A stretch of 6,450 nucleotides of DNA. Source: Anaerocolumna sp. GTDB lineage: Bacteria > Bacillota > Clostridia > Lachnospirales > Lachnospiraceae. Below are positions 1 to 5,953 of this stretch, piece by piece; the first letter of the stretch is position 1, and each line of letters begins with the position of its first letter. A program made the position numbers and the translations under genes. The stretch lies in contig JAQSYR010000084.1 in assembly GCA_029256035.1 (NCBI GenBank), positions 1 through 6,450 on the forward strand. Direction: 5' to 3'. Below the pieces are notes generated by a model. It ran no database searches. It was given only the letters and a program-made list of their open reading frames with translations, and was not told the DNA's origin.

Positions 1-666
1 ATTATTTAATTTTTCTTCTGCCGAGAACCGAATTCTCTTAAATCCATACTTTTCAGCGAAATCCAGTTGTTCTATGGTTATGGGATTTACGCTTCCACAC
101 ACTACTAGTAATTGCTCTTCAAGCTTTGGCATACTTGGATGTGATCCCTCAAATTCTATAACTTTTGAAAGTTCAGCTGCAAGCCCGGAACAGCCAGCCA
201 TAATATGTAATCCATTATTTCTATATAATTTCTCCGTTATTTTATGCAGGCAACTAACTTCTTCTGTATCATAAACAATAATCTTTCTTTTTTCATCTTT
301 CGTTGCTGTTTTACCTGATGGTACAACTTCAACCTCAACCTCGCTTTGTTTTCTTATAATATCTGGTATATAGGAGCAGGTAACGGGTTCAAATGGATCT
401 TTACCAAAAACACTTTCCCCAACAGGTTTTCCATCTATGTACTGTATCCCATTTTTAGTCGTGCGATTTATTTTAGGAAATGCTGGTAAGAATGGTAATT
501 GATTGGTTTCACTTCCATCCATTACGGCCTGCAGCTCACTTCCTATATTACCACGCAGAGCCGAATCTGTTTTTTTAAAAATATGTGGTATACCAATGGT
601 ATTTGCCTTCTTTACTAATTGTAATACAATTTCGTAAGCATCTGCTATTATCAGAAGTTTTATCAT
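1..666 (-). CDS. Four-carbon acid sugar kinase (DUF1537 family), 3' end outside window, internal N-terminal deletion
   Basis: Members of this family (OtnK/DtnK-like) phosphorylate four-carbon sugar acids such as threonate or erythronate with ATP in the cytoplasm. The frame is open for 222 codons from the ATG at 666 to the window edge. The signature KKTDSALRGNIGSEL lies at residues 31-45, LPFLPAF at 57-63, GESVFGKDPFEPV at 83-95, and a second-domain start, LLVVCGSVNPIT, at 186-197. The N-terminus begins MIKLLIIAD, as in the family, but then jumps straight to AYEIVLQLVKKA. The DDFTGA-type substrate-binding motif and the following strands, roughly 50-60 residues, are absent, while the reading frame is kept. 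An AGGAGAT ribosome site about 10 nt upstream supports the start. The gene diverges from the PrpR_N-type regulator, which probably controls it. Family assignment is confident; activity is doubtful, and it may be a pseudogene in effect. The C-terminal nucleotide-binding half is not visible. Confidence 0.85.
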   Translation of the reverse strand, partial: MIKLLIIADAYEIVLQLVKKANTIGIPHIFKKTDSALRGNIGSELQAVMDGSETNQLPFLPAFPKINRTTKNGIQYIDGKPVGESVFGKDPFEPVTCSYIPDIIRKQSEVEVEVVPSGKTATKDEKRKIIVYDTEEVSCLHKITEKLYRNNGLHIMAGCSGLAAELSKVIEFEGSHPSMPKLEEQLLVVCGSVNPITIEQLDFAEKYGFKRIRFSAEEKLNN

Positions 667-698
667 TCCGGTTTATCTCCTTTTCTTTCTGTGTACCC

Positions 699-712
699 AT
701 GAAATGTTTCAT
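699..712. promoter_or_regulatory. Palindrome ATGAAATGTTTCAT, candidate operator of the kinase gene
   Basis: There are two perfect 6-bp arms, ATGAAA and TTTCAT, with a 2-bp centre. The site lies immediately downstream of the candidate kinase -10 box and over the predicted transcript start, the position expected of a repressor site. The neighbouring regulator with its Fis-type HTH is the obvious candidate to bind, but that is inference. Confidence 0.45.
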
Positions 713-741
713 ATTGTAACACTATTTCAACAATCTGTTTA
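713..741 (-). promoter_or_regulatory. Candidate sigma-A promoter for the kinase gene
   Basis: Read on the minus strand, TAAACA (-35, 4/6 match) at 736-741 is followed after 17 nt by TACAAT (-10, 5/6 match) at 713-718. The predicted transcript start falls near 706, inside the palindrome at 699-712. No sigma-54-type GG/GC element pair was seen on this strand. Confidence 0.45.
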
Positions 742-809
742 ATTTCTATTAACTAGCTATAGTTTACACTAGGGAACATCTTCATTTCAATACATTTTCA
801 CATTATTTT

Positions 810-826
810 TGTTACAGTTTGTAACA
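810..826. promoter_or_regulatory. Palindrome TGTTAC-N5-GTAACA, candidate regulator binding site
   Basis: Perfect 6-bp arms at 810-815 and 821-826 flank a 5-bp spacer, and the site ends 4 bp before the candidate -35 of the regulator gene. It differs in sequence from the palindrome at 699-712. It could serve activation or autoregulation of the divergent pair. Confidence 0.45.
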
Positions 827-830
827 TTAT

Positions 831-859
831 TTGATTTTTTATTTGACTTGTGGTATTAT
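831..859 (+). promoter_or_regulatory. Candidate sigma-A promoter for the PrpR_N-type regulator
   Basis: TTGATT (831-836, 4/6 match to TTGACA) is separated by exactly 17 nt from TATTAT (854-859, 5/6 match to TATAAT). The start would be near 866, giving a leader of about 38 nt that contains the AGGAGG ribosome site. An alternative -35, TTGACT at 843-848, has no well-spaced -10. Confidence 0.55.
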
Positions 860-903
860 ATTTTCAAAAGTGTTTTATATCATAACATAAAGGAGGTTTT
901 ATA

Positions 904-2682
904 TTGTCCAATAAAATACATGTTTTAGGAATCGCACCCTATGAAGGCATGCGTAACATTATGGAAAAGATAGCTGCAGATCGAGACGATCTTGTTTTAG
1001 ATGTATATGTTGGAGATTTAAACAAAGGGGTAGAAATAGCACAAAAGAATTTTCACAGTAACTATGATGTTATTATTTCCAGAGGCGGCACTGCAGAGAT
1101 GATTGGTCAGATAACCACAATTCCTGTTATAGAAATAAGCCTTTCTGTTTATGACATACTACGCGCCATGAAACTTGCCGAAAATTATTCGGACCGATAT
1201 GCTATTGTAGGGTTTCCAGGTATTACCGGAAGCGCCCATCTCTTATGTGACCTGCTTCAATATAAAACAGATATATTTACCATACATAGCGAGGAAGAAG
1301 TACAGAGTAAACTAATTGAACTAAAGAACCATGGTTATCGAATGATTCTCTGTGATATGATTACCAACACTACTGCAAAAAAGCTGGGGCTAAATGCCAT
1401 CTTAATTACCTCTGGCTACGAAGGCATTCAAAGTGCCTTTGACCAGGCTGTAAAATTATGCAAAAGCTATGCTCATATTAGGAATGATAATCGTTTTTTC
1501 AAAGAAATTATAAAAGGACAAGGGCAGGAGACCGTGGTTTATGACTCTGAAGGAACTCTGTTCTTTTCTACCTTAGAGCAAGATAACAGGGAAGATATAT
1601 TAGATATGATAAAAAATGAGGTTGAAGAAACACTTCTTTCTAATTCTCATAAATTTTTTAAGAATATTGAAGATAATTTATACTCCTTTATTAGCAAATG
1701 CATGGTTTACGAATCACAAAAATATGCTGTTTTTTATTTTAGTGCTTCCCACGTTCCGATGGCAAGCAGCAAGTATGGTATCACTTACTCTAACCGTCAA
1801 GAAGTAGAGGAACATTTCTTTAATAGCTTTTACAGTGTAACAAGTAACTCCAGTCATTTGCAAAGTACAACAGAACACATTGCCCACACAAATTACCCTG
1901 TTATGATTACTGGGGAATCAGGCACAGGAAAAGAGCAGGTTGCCGGAGTATTATATGCTAAGAGTTCTCTTTGCCACAACCCTCTTATCACAATAAATTG
2001 TTCCCTTATGACAGAAAAAGGCTGGTCCTTTTTAACCAACCATTATAATTCACCCCTAAATGATAATAATAACACCATATATTTTAGAAACCTTGATGCT
2101 TTATCTAGTGAACGCAGAAAATATCTTTTGTCCGTACTTGTTGATATTAATTTATGTAAACGTAATCGAATTATTTTCTCCTGTGTATGTAAACCTGGGG
2201 AAACCACATCTGCAGAGTGTATTGATTATGTGAACACCCTCTCCTGTATGACAATTTATTTGCCGCCGCTAAGAGAACGTTTAGACGAAATACCTACACT
2301 TTCAAGCCTCTATCTAAGTACTTTGAATATTAATCTGGCGAAACAGATTATTGGCTTTGAACCAGAAGCCCTTAAATTACTAGAAGAGTATACCTGGCCT
2401 TATAATTATACCCAGTTTAAGCGTATTCTTAGTGAACTTAGTATCATTACAACTACACCTTACATAACCTATGAACACGTAGAATCTTTACTTAAAAAAG
2501 AAAATGGTTTAGTTTTAGCAAAAAACACAACCCTAGGCTTATCCTTTAACCTGAATCGTTCTCTTGAAGAAATTAACCAAGAAATCATTCAGCTTGTTCT
2601 AAAACAAACTGGCGGTAATCAAAGTGCAGCGGCAAAGCTTCTTGGAATTAGTCGGACCACTTTGTGGAGATACCTGAAATAA
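904..2682 (+). CDS. PrpR_N-domain transcriptional regulator with degenerate AAA+ domain and Fis-type HTH
   Basis: This cytoplasmic DNA-binding regulator probably senses a metabolite of the adjacent sugar-acid pathway; the ligand is not known from sequence. Residues 1-185 form a PrpR_N sensor, with DVIISRGGTAEMIG at 55-68. Residues of about 190-300 are a weakly conserved linker or PAS-like part. Residues of about 305-530 form an AAA+ domain with intact Walker A GESGTGKE (337-344) and LPPLRER (453-459). The GAFTGA loop is absent, and Walker B reads NTIYFRNL (390-397), so the usual DE pair is RN. The sensor II region WPYNYTQF (498-505) lacks the usual arginine. Residues 551-592 are a Fis-type HTH with GGNQSAAAKLLGISRTTLW. 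At 592 residues the length is normal for the group. The start is TTG at 904, chosen because AGGAGG at 891-896 sits 7 nt before it and the protein begins there like other PrpR_N domains. It probably regulates the divergent kinase operon through sigma-A promoters. Confidence 0.9.
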   Translation: MSNKIHVLGIAPYEGMRNIMEKIAADRDDLVLDVYVGDLNKGVEIAQKNFHSNYDVIISRGGTAEMIGQITTIPVIEISLSVYDILRAMKLAENYSDRYAIVGFPGITGSAHLLCDLLQYKTDIFTIHSEEEVQSKLIELKNHGYRMILCDMITNTTAKKLGLNAILITSGYEGIQSAFDQAVKLCKSYAHIRNDNRFFKEIIKGQGQETVVYDSEGTLFFSTLEQDNREDILDMIKNEVEETLLSNSHKFFKNIEDNLYSFISKCMVYESQKYAVFYFSASHVPMASSKYGITYSNRQEVEEHFFNSFYSVTSNSSHLQSTTEHIAHTNYPVMITGESGTGKEQVAGVLYAKSSLCHNPLITINCSLMTEKGWSFLTNHYNSPLNDNNNTIYFRNLDALSSERRKYLLSVLVDINLCKRNRIIFSCVCKPGETTSAECIDYVNTLSCMTIYLPPLRERLDEIPTLSSLYLSTLNINLAKQIIGFEPEALKLLEEYTWPYNYTQFKRILSELSIITTTPYITYEHVESLLKKENGLVLAKNTTLGLSFNLNRSLEEINQEIIQLVLKQTGGNQSAAAKLLGISRTTLWRYLK

Positions 2683-2697
2683 ATGTCTTTATAGATA

Positions 2698-2751
2698 TGG
2701 CTCATTGGTTGAGTTAATGATACAAAATCATCTGCTCCCACCAATGAGCCA
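2698..2751. repeat. Long inverted repeat between convergent genes (nested hairpin, possible weak bidirectional terminator)
   Basis: Perfect 12-bp arms TGGCTCATTGGT (2698-2709) and its complement (2740-2751) enclose a 30-nt loop. The loop holds a second 5-bp stem, ATGAT/ATCAT at 2717-2721 and 2727-2731. The structure starts 16 nt after the regulator stop codon and 34 nt after the recombinase stop codon on the other strand, a place where terminators are expected. Neither side has a run of T residues, so it is not a textbook rho-independent terminator. It may instead be an end or recombination structure of the adjacent recombinase unit, or a dispersed repeat. Confidence 0.6.
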
Positions 2752-2785
2752 AATTTATGTAGCAAGAATTCTGGATACATAGATG

Positions 2786-4270
2786 TTATATTTTATTTAG
2801 ATACACATCAATCTTAAAATTTTCATCAATTGTAATCTTAGCTATTACCTTTCTAAGCATCTGATTGGTTATTCTCTCTGGCACTAAAATTTCTTCCAGT
2901 GAAATTGGATTCAACACAGTTACTGAAGTATTTATCCCATAGTTTTTATATTTTAGCAGTTCAATTTCATTTTCCAGTAACAGTCGTTCCTTATGGATTC
3001 GATTTACCGTTTCCTTTAATTCTTTTATCTCTATAATATCGTTTTGAAACATCTCCATATATTTCTGTTTTTCTTTTTTTAATTTAATAATTCCAATTTG
3101 AAACTCTTCCATATTAGGCTCTTTTCCATTTAACTGTATTAGTCTTCGGTTATATTCTGTAAGTATTACCTGAGGAGCTTTTGGACTACCAAGTAGAATA
3201 CTTCTAAAATACTTCACAATTTCACCTAACAGCTTTTTTTCTTCCATTGTATTTCTGTTTTGACAAGCATCTACACCATAACTATTTCTACCGGTGCATA
3301 CCCACTTGGCATAAGTATTTTTATAGGTACGAACAATTCTTCGAAATGTTCTGCCGCAACATTTACAATAAATGAGCCTGCTAAAAACCTGGGTATCTGA
3401 TTCTCTGTTACCCCGATGCGCAAAGGATGCTTTTCTATCCTCAAGCAGTTTCTTCGCCTTCATAAAAGTTTCTTCCTCAATGATTTGCAGATTTGGCCGG
3501 AAGGTAATAAGTCTTTTATCTTCCTGAACCCGTTTTCTGGCACCTGTTAAATAATCAATCACTTCTTCTTTGGCATTTATTACTTTTCCAATATAAATTT
3601 CATTGGAAAGTAATCGTACAACTGCACACTGACTCCAGTTACAGCCTCTTTTGGTCTTACATCCTTCTTTATTTAATTCTTTTGCAATCCGGGAGGTTCC
3701 CATTTTTTCTTCTGTATACATGCGAAAAATCTGGCGTATTACCTCAGCTTCATTTTTATTAATATGTAAATTAAAATTCTCTCCTATTATTTTATCGTAA
3801 CCATAGATTAGATTTGGTACTTTCCCTTTTTCTGCATTCATCCTTTTTCCAAACTTAACACGCTTTGATGTATTTGCACTCTCTTCCTGCGCAATGGCAC
3901 TAAGTAATGTCAGCATAAATTCTGAACTATCCGATGAAGTCTGGTCGTAGTTTACAAAAACTACTTTTACTCCTAATGTCTTTAACTTTCGTATACTAGT
4001 TAAGAAATCTACGGTATTTCTTGCTAAACGCGAAACATCTTTAATCAGAACCACCTGAAATGTTTGACTTTCTGCATCAGACAACAATTTTAGAAGCTGG
4101 GTCCGGTTCTTAATCTTAGTACCCGATTTACCTTCATCTGCATAAATTTGTACCAGATTATAACTATTTCTTCTTGCATATTCATAAAAGAATTTCTGTT
4201 GAGTTTCCAGGCTATCCAGCTGTTCTTCTTTATTTGTAGATACTCTACAGTATGCAACTGCATTCATCAT
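2786..4270 (-). CDS. Large serine recombinase (resolvase/invertase superfamily)
   Basis: This enzyme makes site-specific breaks through a serine-DNA covalent intermediate, and relatives integrate and excise mobile elements or rearrange genomes. Residues 1-150 form the resolvase catalytic domain, with YCRVST (7-12; Ser11 the likely nucleophile, Arg9 its partner) and KDVSRLARN (77-85; Arg81 and Arg84). Residues of about 155-270 match the recombinase DNA-binding domain. A zinc ribbon follows, with Cys302, Cys305, Cys325 and Cys336. Residues of about 390-445 are charged and likely coiled coil. It ends with a short basic/acidic segment, IDENFKIDVYLN. At 494 residues it is compact for the family but looks complete. 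The 52-residue gene upstream ends 3 bases before this ATG, and the ribosome site is weak, so translational coupling is likely. No other mobile-element gene is next to it. It lies between metabolic genes and is probably acquired. Confidence 0.95.
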   Translation of the reverse strand: MMNAVAYCRVSTNKEEQLDSLETQQKFFYEYARRNSYNLVQIYADEGKSGTKIKNRTQLLKLLSDAESQTFQVVLIKDVSRLARNTVDFLTSIRKLKTLGVKVVFVNYDQTSSDSSEFMLTLLSAIAQEESANTSKRVKFGKRMNAEKGKVPNLIYGYDKIIGENFNLHINKNEAEVIRQIFRMYTEEKMGTSRIAKELNKEGCKTKRGCNWSQCAVVRLLSNEIYIGKVINAKEEVIDYLTGARKRVQEDKRLITFRPNLQIIEEETFMKAKKLLEDRKASFAHRGNRESDTQVFSRLIYCKCCGRTFRRIVRTYKNTYAKWVCTGRNSYGVDACQNRNTMEEKKLLGEIVKYFRSILLGSPKAPQVILTEYNRRLIQLNGKEPNMEEFQIGIIKLKKEKQKYMEMFQNDIIEIKELKETVNRIHKERLLLENEIELLKYKNYGINTSVTVLNPISLEEILVPERITNQMLRKVIAKITIDENFKIDVYLNKI

Positions 4271-4273
4271 TTC

Positions 4274-4432
4274 TTACGTCCCATCACTATTCTGATACTG
4301 TTTATAATTTCTTTTTGCATCCTTTATCATTTGTTCTACAATAATCTTAATTAAACAATCTGCCAGCTCGCTTGGAATATTTTCGTCATGAAATTCAATC
4401 AACATTTTCAGTTCTTCTTTTCCCTTACTCAT
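4274..4432 (-). CDS. Small hypothetical protein (52 aa) upstream of the serine recombinase
   Basis: I do not recognise this family. The frame runs from ATG at 4432 to TAA at 4274-4276. It encodes a mostly helical, charged peptide starting MSKGKEELKMLIEFHDENIP with a later segment KIIVEQMIKDAKRNYKQY, and has no signal peptide, membrane segment or zinc motif. AAGGA lies 8 nt before the ATG. The stop is 3 nt before the recombinase ATG, so the two genes are almost certainly co-transcribed and probably translationally coupled. By position it could be an accessory or directionality factor, or a DNA-binding partner of the recombinase, but nothing in the sequence proves that. The codon pattern and tight spacing argue that it is a real gene. 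Confidence 0.65.
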   Translation of the reverse strand: MSKGKEELKMLIEFHDENIPSELADCLIKIIVEQMIKDAKRNYKQYQNSDGT

Positions 4433-4474
4433 AAGTTGTCCTTATTCATTTTTTATATCTTATGAAGATTCTGG

Positions 4475-4486
4475 GGAATATATTCC
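4475..4486. promoter_or_regulatory. 12-bp perfect palindrome GGAATATATTCC upstream of the recombinase operon
   Basis: The palindrome lies 43 nt upstream of the start of the 52-residue gene. It could be an operator for the recombinase pair or the centre of a recombination site, since serine recombinases act at imperfect palindromes around a 2-bp core. No convincing minus-strand promoter could be placed nearby, so its role is undecided. Confidence 0.3.
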
Positions 4487-4532
4487 TTACCACACTTGTT
4501 AATCTACGAAAATATACTTTTTCATTCTTTGG

Positions 4533-4561
4533 TTGCTTGTGAGAATTAAATGAGCTAAAAT
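4533..4561 (+). promoter_or_regulatory. Candidate sigma-A promoter for the 2-hydroxyacid dehydrogenase gene
   Basis: TTGCTT (4533-4538, 4/6 match) is separated by 17 nt from TAAAAT (4556-4561, 5/6 match). The transcript would start near 4568, about 23 nt before the ATG, leaving just room for the GGAGGTG ribosome site at 4580-4586. An AT-rich ATTAAT-N5-ATTAAT repeat at 4560-4576 overlaps the start point and might be an operator. Confidence 0.55.
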
Positions 4562-4590
4562 TAATGTAATATTAATATCGGAGGTGTATT

Positions 4591-5550
4591 ATGGGAAAAA
4601 AGAGTATTTTATTAATTCAAAATACAACAGAGGAGCAAATTGCTACAATACAAAAAATCGCTCCTGATTATGAAATTTTAAAAGGCTGGGAAGACAACGG
4701 CCAGAAATCCTTTGATGACGTAGAAATTCTATACGGATGGAACTTTAATATAGGACCGCAAATATTAAATCATCCATCCAGTAAATTAAAATGGATTCAA
4801 TCACATACTGCAGGCATTGATTACATGGACTTAGCCAGTTTAAAAGACAAAGGTATCTCCCTGACAACCAGTAGTGGTATTCATGCATTATCCATTGCAG
4901 AATCGGTTTTTGGAATGTTACTTTCCTATGTGAGAGGTATCGGAAATTCCATTAAAAATCAAGGTAAAAAAGAATGGGCTTCTCCAAAACAGATTATGGA
5001 ACTAAACCAAAGCACAATTATGATTGTTGGCACTGGTAATATTGGTGTCCAAGTTGGACGCCTTGCAAAAGCTTTTGGCATGGAAACTATTGGTGTTAAT
5101 CGAAGCGGTAACTCTGTAGAATATATGGATACTGTAATAAAACAGACCCAATTAATGGATTACATTAATCAAGCTGATTTTGTAGTAAATATTATGCCGT
5201 TAACCGACCTTACCAGATATTATTTTAATAAAGATGTATTTTCAAAAATGAAAGAGGGTTCTGCTTTTATTAATGTTGGACGTGGTCAGACTGTTCAAGT
5301 GGATGATTTGATGGATGCACTTGATCATGGTATCTTAGCCTTTGCTGGTCTTGATGTATTTGAAAAAGAACCTCTACCAAAAGACAGTCCTCTTTGGGAA
5401 AGGGAGGATGTATTAATTACGCCGCATATTTCTGGTTTAATCAAACATTTTAAATCACGTCTTTTTGTTATTTTTGAAGAAAATCTTCGTGCATATATTG
5501 AGGAAAAGGAATTGCCAAGAAATAAAGTTGATTATAATAGAAGTTATTAA
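4591..5550 (+). CDS. D-isomer-specific 2-hydroxyacid dehydrogenase, NAD(P)-dependent
   Basis: This cytoplasmic enzyme reversibly reduces a 2-oxoacid to a D-2-hydroxyacid with NAD(P)H; the substrate cannot be fixed from sequence, and glyoxylate/hydroxypyruvate-reductase-like activity is one option. The Rossmann fold shows GTGNIG (147-152), then GRLAKAFGM. The three catalytic positions are present: Arg231 in NVGRGQ, Glu260 in DVFEKEPLP and His279 in ITPHISG. The substrate-side segment SHTAGIDYMD (71-80) is also typical. At 319 residues it is full length. The ATG at 4591 follows GGAGGTG at a good distance. It has its own promoter and the recombinase pair lies upstream on the other strand, so it is probably monocistronic. 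Its closeness to a sugar-acid kinase and regulator suggests a role in hydroxyacid metabolism, but the recombinase unit interrupts that context. Confidence 0.92.
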   Translation: MGKKSILLIQNTTEEQIATIQKIAPDYEILKGWEDNGQKSFDDVEILYGWNFNIGPQILNHPSSKLKWIQSHTAGIDYMDLASLKDKGISLTTSSGIHALSIAESVFGMLLSYVRGIGNSIKNQGKKEWASPKQIMELNQSTIMIVGTGNIGVQVGRLAKAFGMETIGVNRSGNSVEYMDTVIKQTQLMDYINQADFVVNIMPLTDLTRYYFNKDVFSKMKEGSAFINVGRGQTVQVDDLMDALDHGILAFAGLDVFEKEPLPKDSPLWEREDVLITPHISGLIKHFKSRLFVIFEENLRAYIEEKELPRNKVDYNRSY

Positions 5551-5580
5551 TTACCTTAATCTTAAGCCAATGAATCTATT

Positions 5581-5676
5581 TTTGTATATTTACTTATTTG
5601 TATATTTACTTATTTGTATATTTGCTTATTCGTATATTTATTCATTTATATGTTTATTTATTTATCGTTTATCTGT
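5581..5676. repeat. Degenerating 16-bp tandem repeat, about six copies
   Basis: The unit TTTGTATATTTACTTA is exact in copies 1 and 2 (5581-5612), has one change in copy 3 (5613-5628), a few in copy 4 (5629-5644), and is increasingly diverged in copies 5 and 6 (to 5676). It begins 30 nt after the dehydrogenase stop codon, so it lies in the likely 3' untranslated region. The 16-bp period is not a multiple of three, and the short tyrosine/isoleucine-rich frame across it overlaps the dehydrogenase out of frame, so it is not a gene. Confidence 0.85.
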
Positions 5677-5790
5677 CATTTATTAGCTTAACTTTCCATG
5701 GCTAATGTAACCAATTAAATTTTATAACTATTAACCTTTTACTTCCTCATTGTTGGAATACCCTGTTATCATTGGAAATCGCTTGAATTA

Positions 5791-5835
5791 ATCGCACAAT
5801 TTGGTCAAGATATCCGAATTGTGCGATAGCTTTTT
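5791..5835 (+). terminator. Rho-independent terminator downstream of the dehydrogenase
   Basis: Perfect 11-bp arms, ATCGCACAATT (5791-5801) and its complement (5817-5827), are extended inward by one T-G wobble and two GC pairs, leaving a 9-nt loop. The stem is followed by AGC and five T residues (5831-5835). It lies 240 nt past the dehydrogenase stop and upstream of the permease promoter, so it most likely ends the dehydrogenase transcript. It could act as an attenuator only if transcription reads in from upstream. Confidence 0.8.
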
Positions 5836-5896
5836 CTAATCTCATCTCTAAAAATACTTTATCTGAAAATTTATTCATTATTTTCTTTAAAACCCC

Positions 5897-5925
5897 TTTA
5901 CAAATTTGTAATCCTATGTCAAAAT
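5897..5925 (+). promoter_or_regulatory. Candidate sigma-A promoter for the permease, overlapping a palindromic operator
   Basis: TTTACA (5897-5902, 5/6 match) lies 17 nt before CAAAAT (5920-5925, 4/6 match). A perfect 14-bp palindrome, TTACAAATTTGTAA (5898-5911), covers the -35 box, the position of a repressor operator. The leader would be only about 20 nt, so there is no room for a riboswitch downstream of this promoter. Confidence 0.45.
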
Positions 5926-5953
5926 ATAAAAAATTACAGGAGGTTTTATTATT

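Larger units (their letters stand above)
5551..5953. other. Intergenic region between dehydrogenase and permease
   Basis: No gene is supported here on either strand. It holds the 16-bp tandem repeat, the terminator at 5791-5835, and the permease promoter with its palindrome. The segment 5677-5790 shows only a weak 5-bp inverted repeat (TTAGC at 5683-5687, GCTAA at 5701-5705). No purine riboswitch core was recognised. Confidence 0.7.

Noticed and set aside
74..274. 66-codon plus-strand open frame
   Set aside because: It lies antisense within the kinase coding sequence, has no ribosome site and no family resemblance.
4148..4354. 68-codon plus-strand frame with hydrophobic residues
   Set aside because: It is antisense to the start of the recombinase gene and to the 52-residue gene, and no ribosome site is seen.
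5465..5686. 73-codon frame rich in Tyr, Ile and Leu
   Set aside because: It overlaps the dehydrogenase out of frame, and its second half is the translated 16-bp tandem repeat.
5810..5822. PurR-box-like match ATATCCGAATTGT
   Set aside because: It matches most but not all consensus positions, has no properly spaced partner box, and is part of the terminator stem, which explains the sequence.
5690..5953. Purine riboswitch or other leader RNA for the permease
   Set aside because: The conserved purine riboswitch core was not recognised, and the predicted transcript start leaves only about 20 nt of leader.
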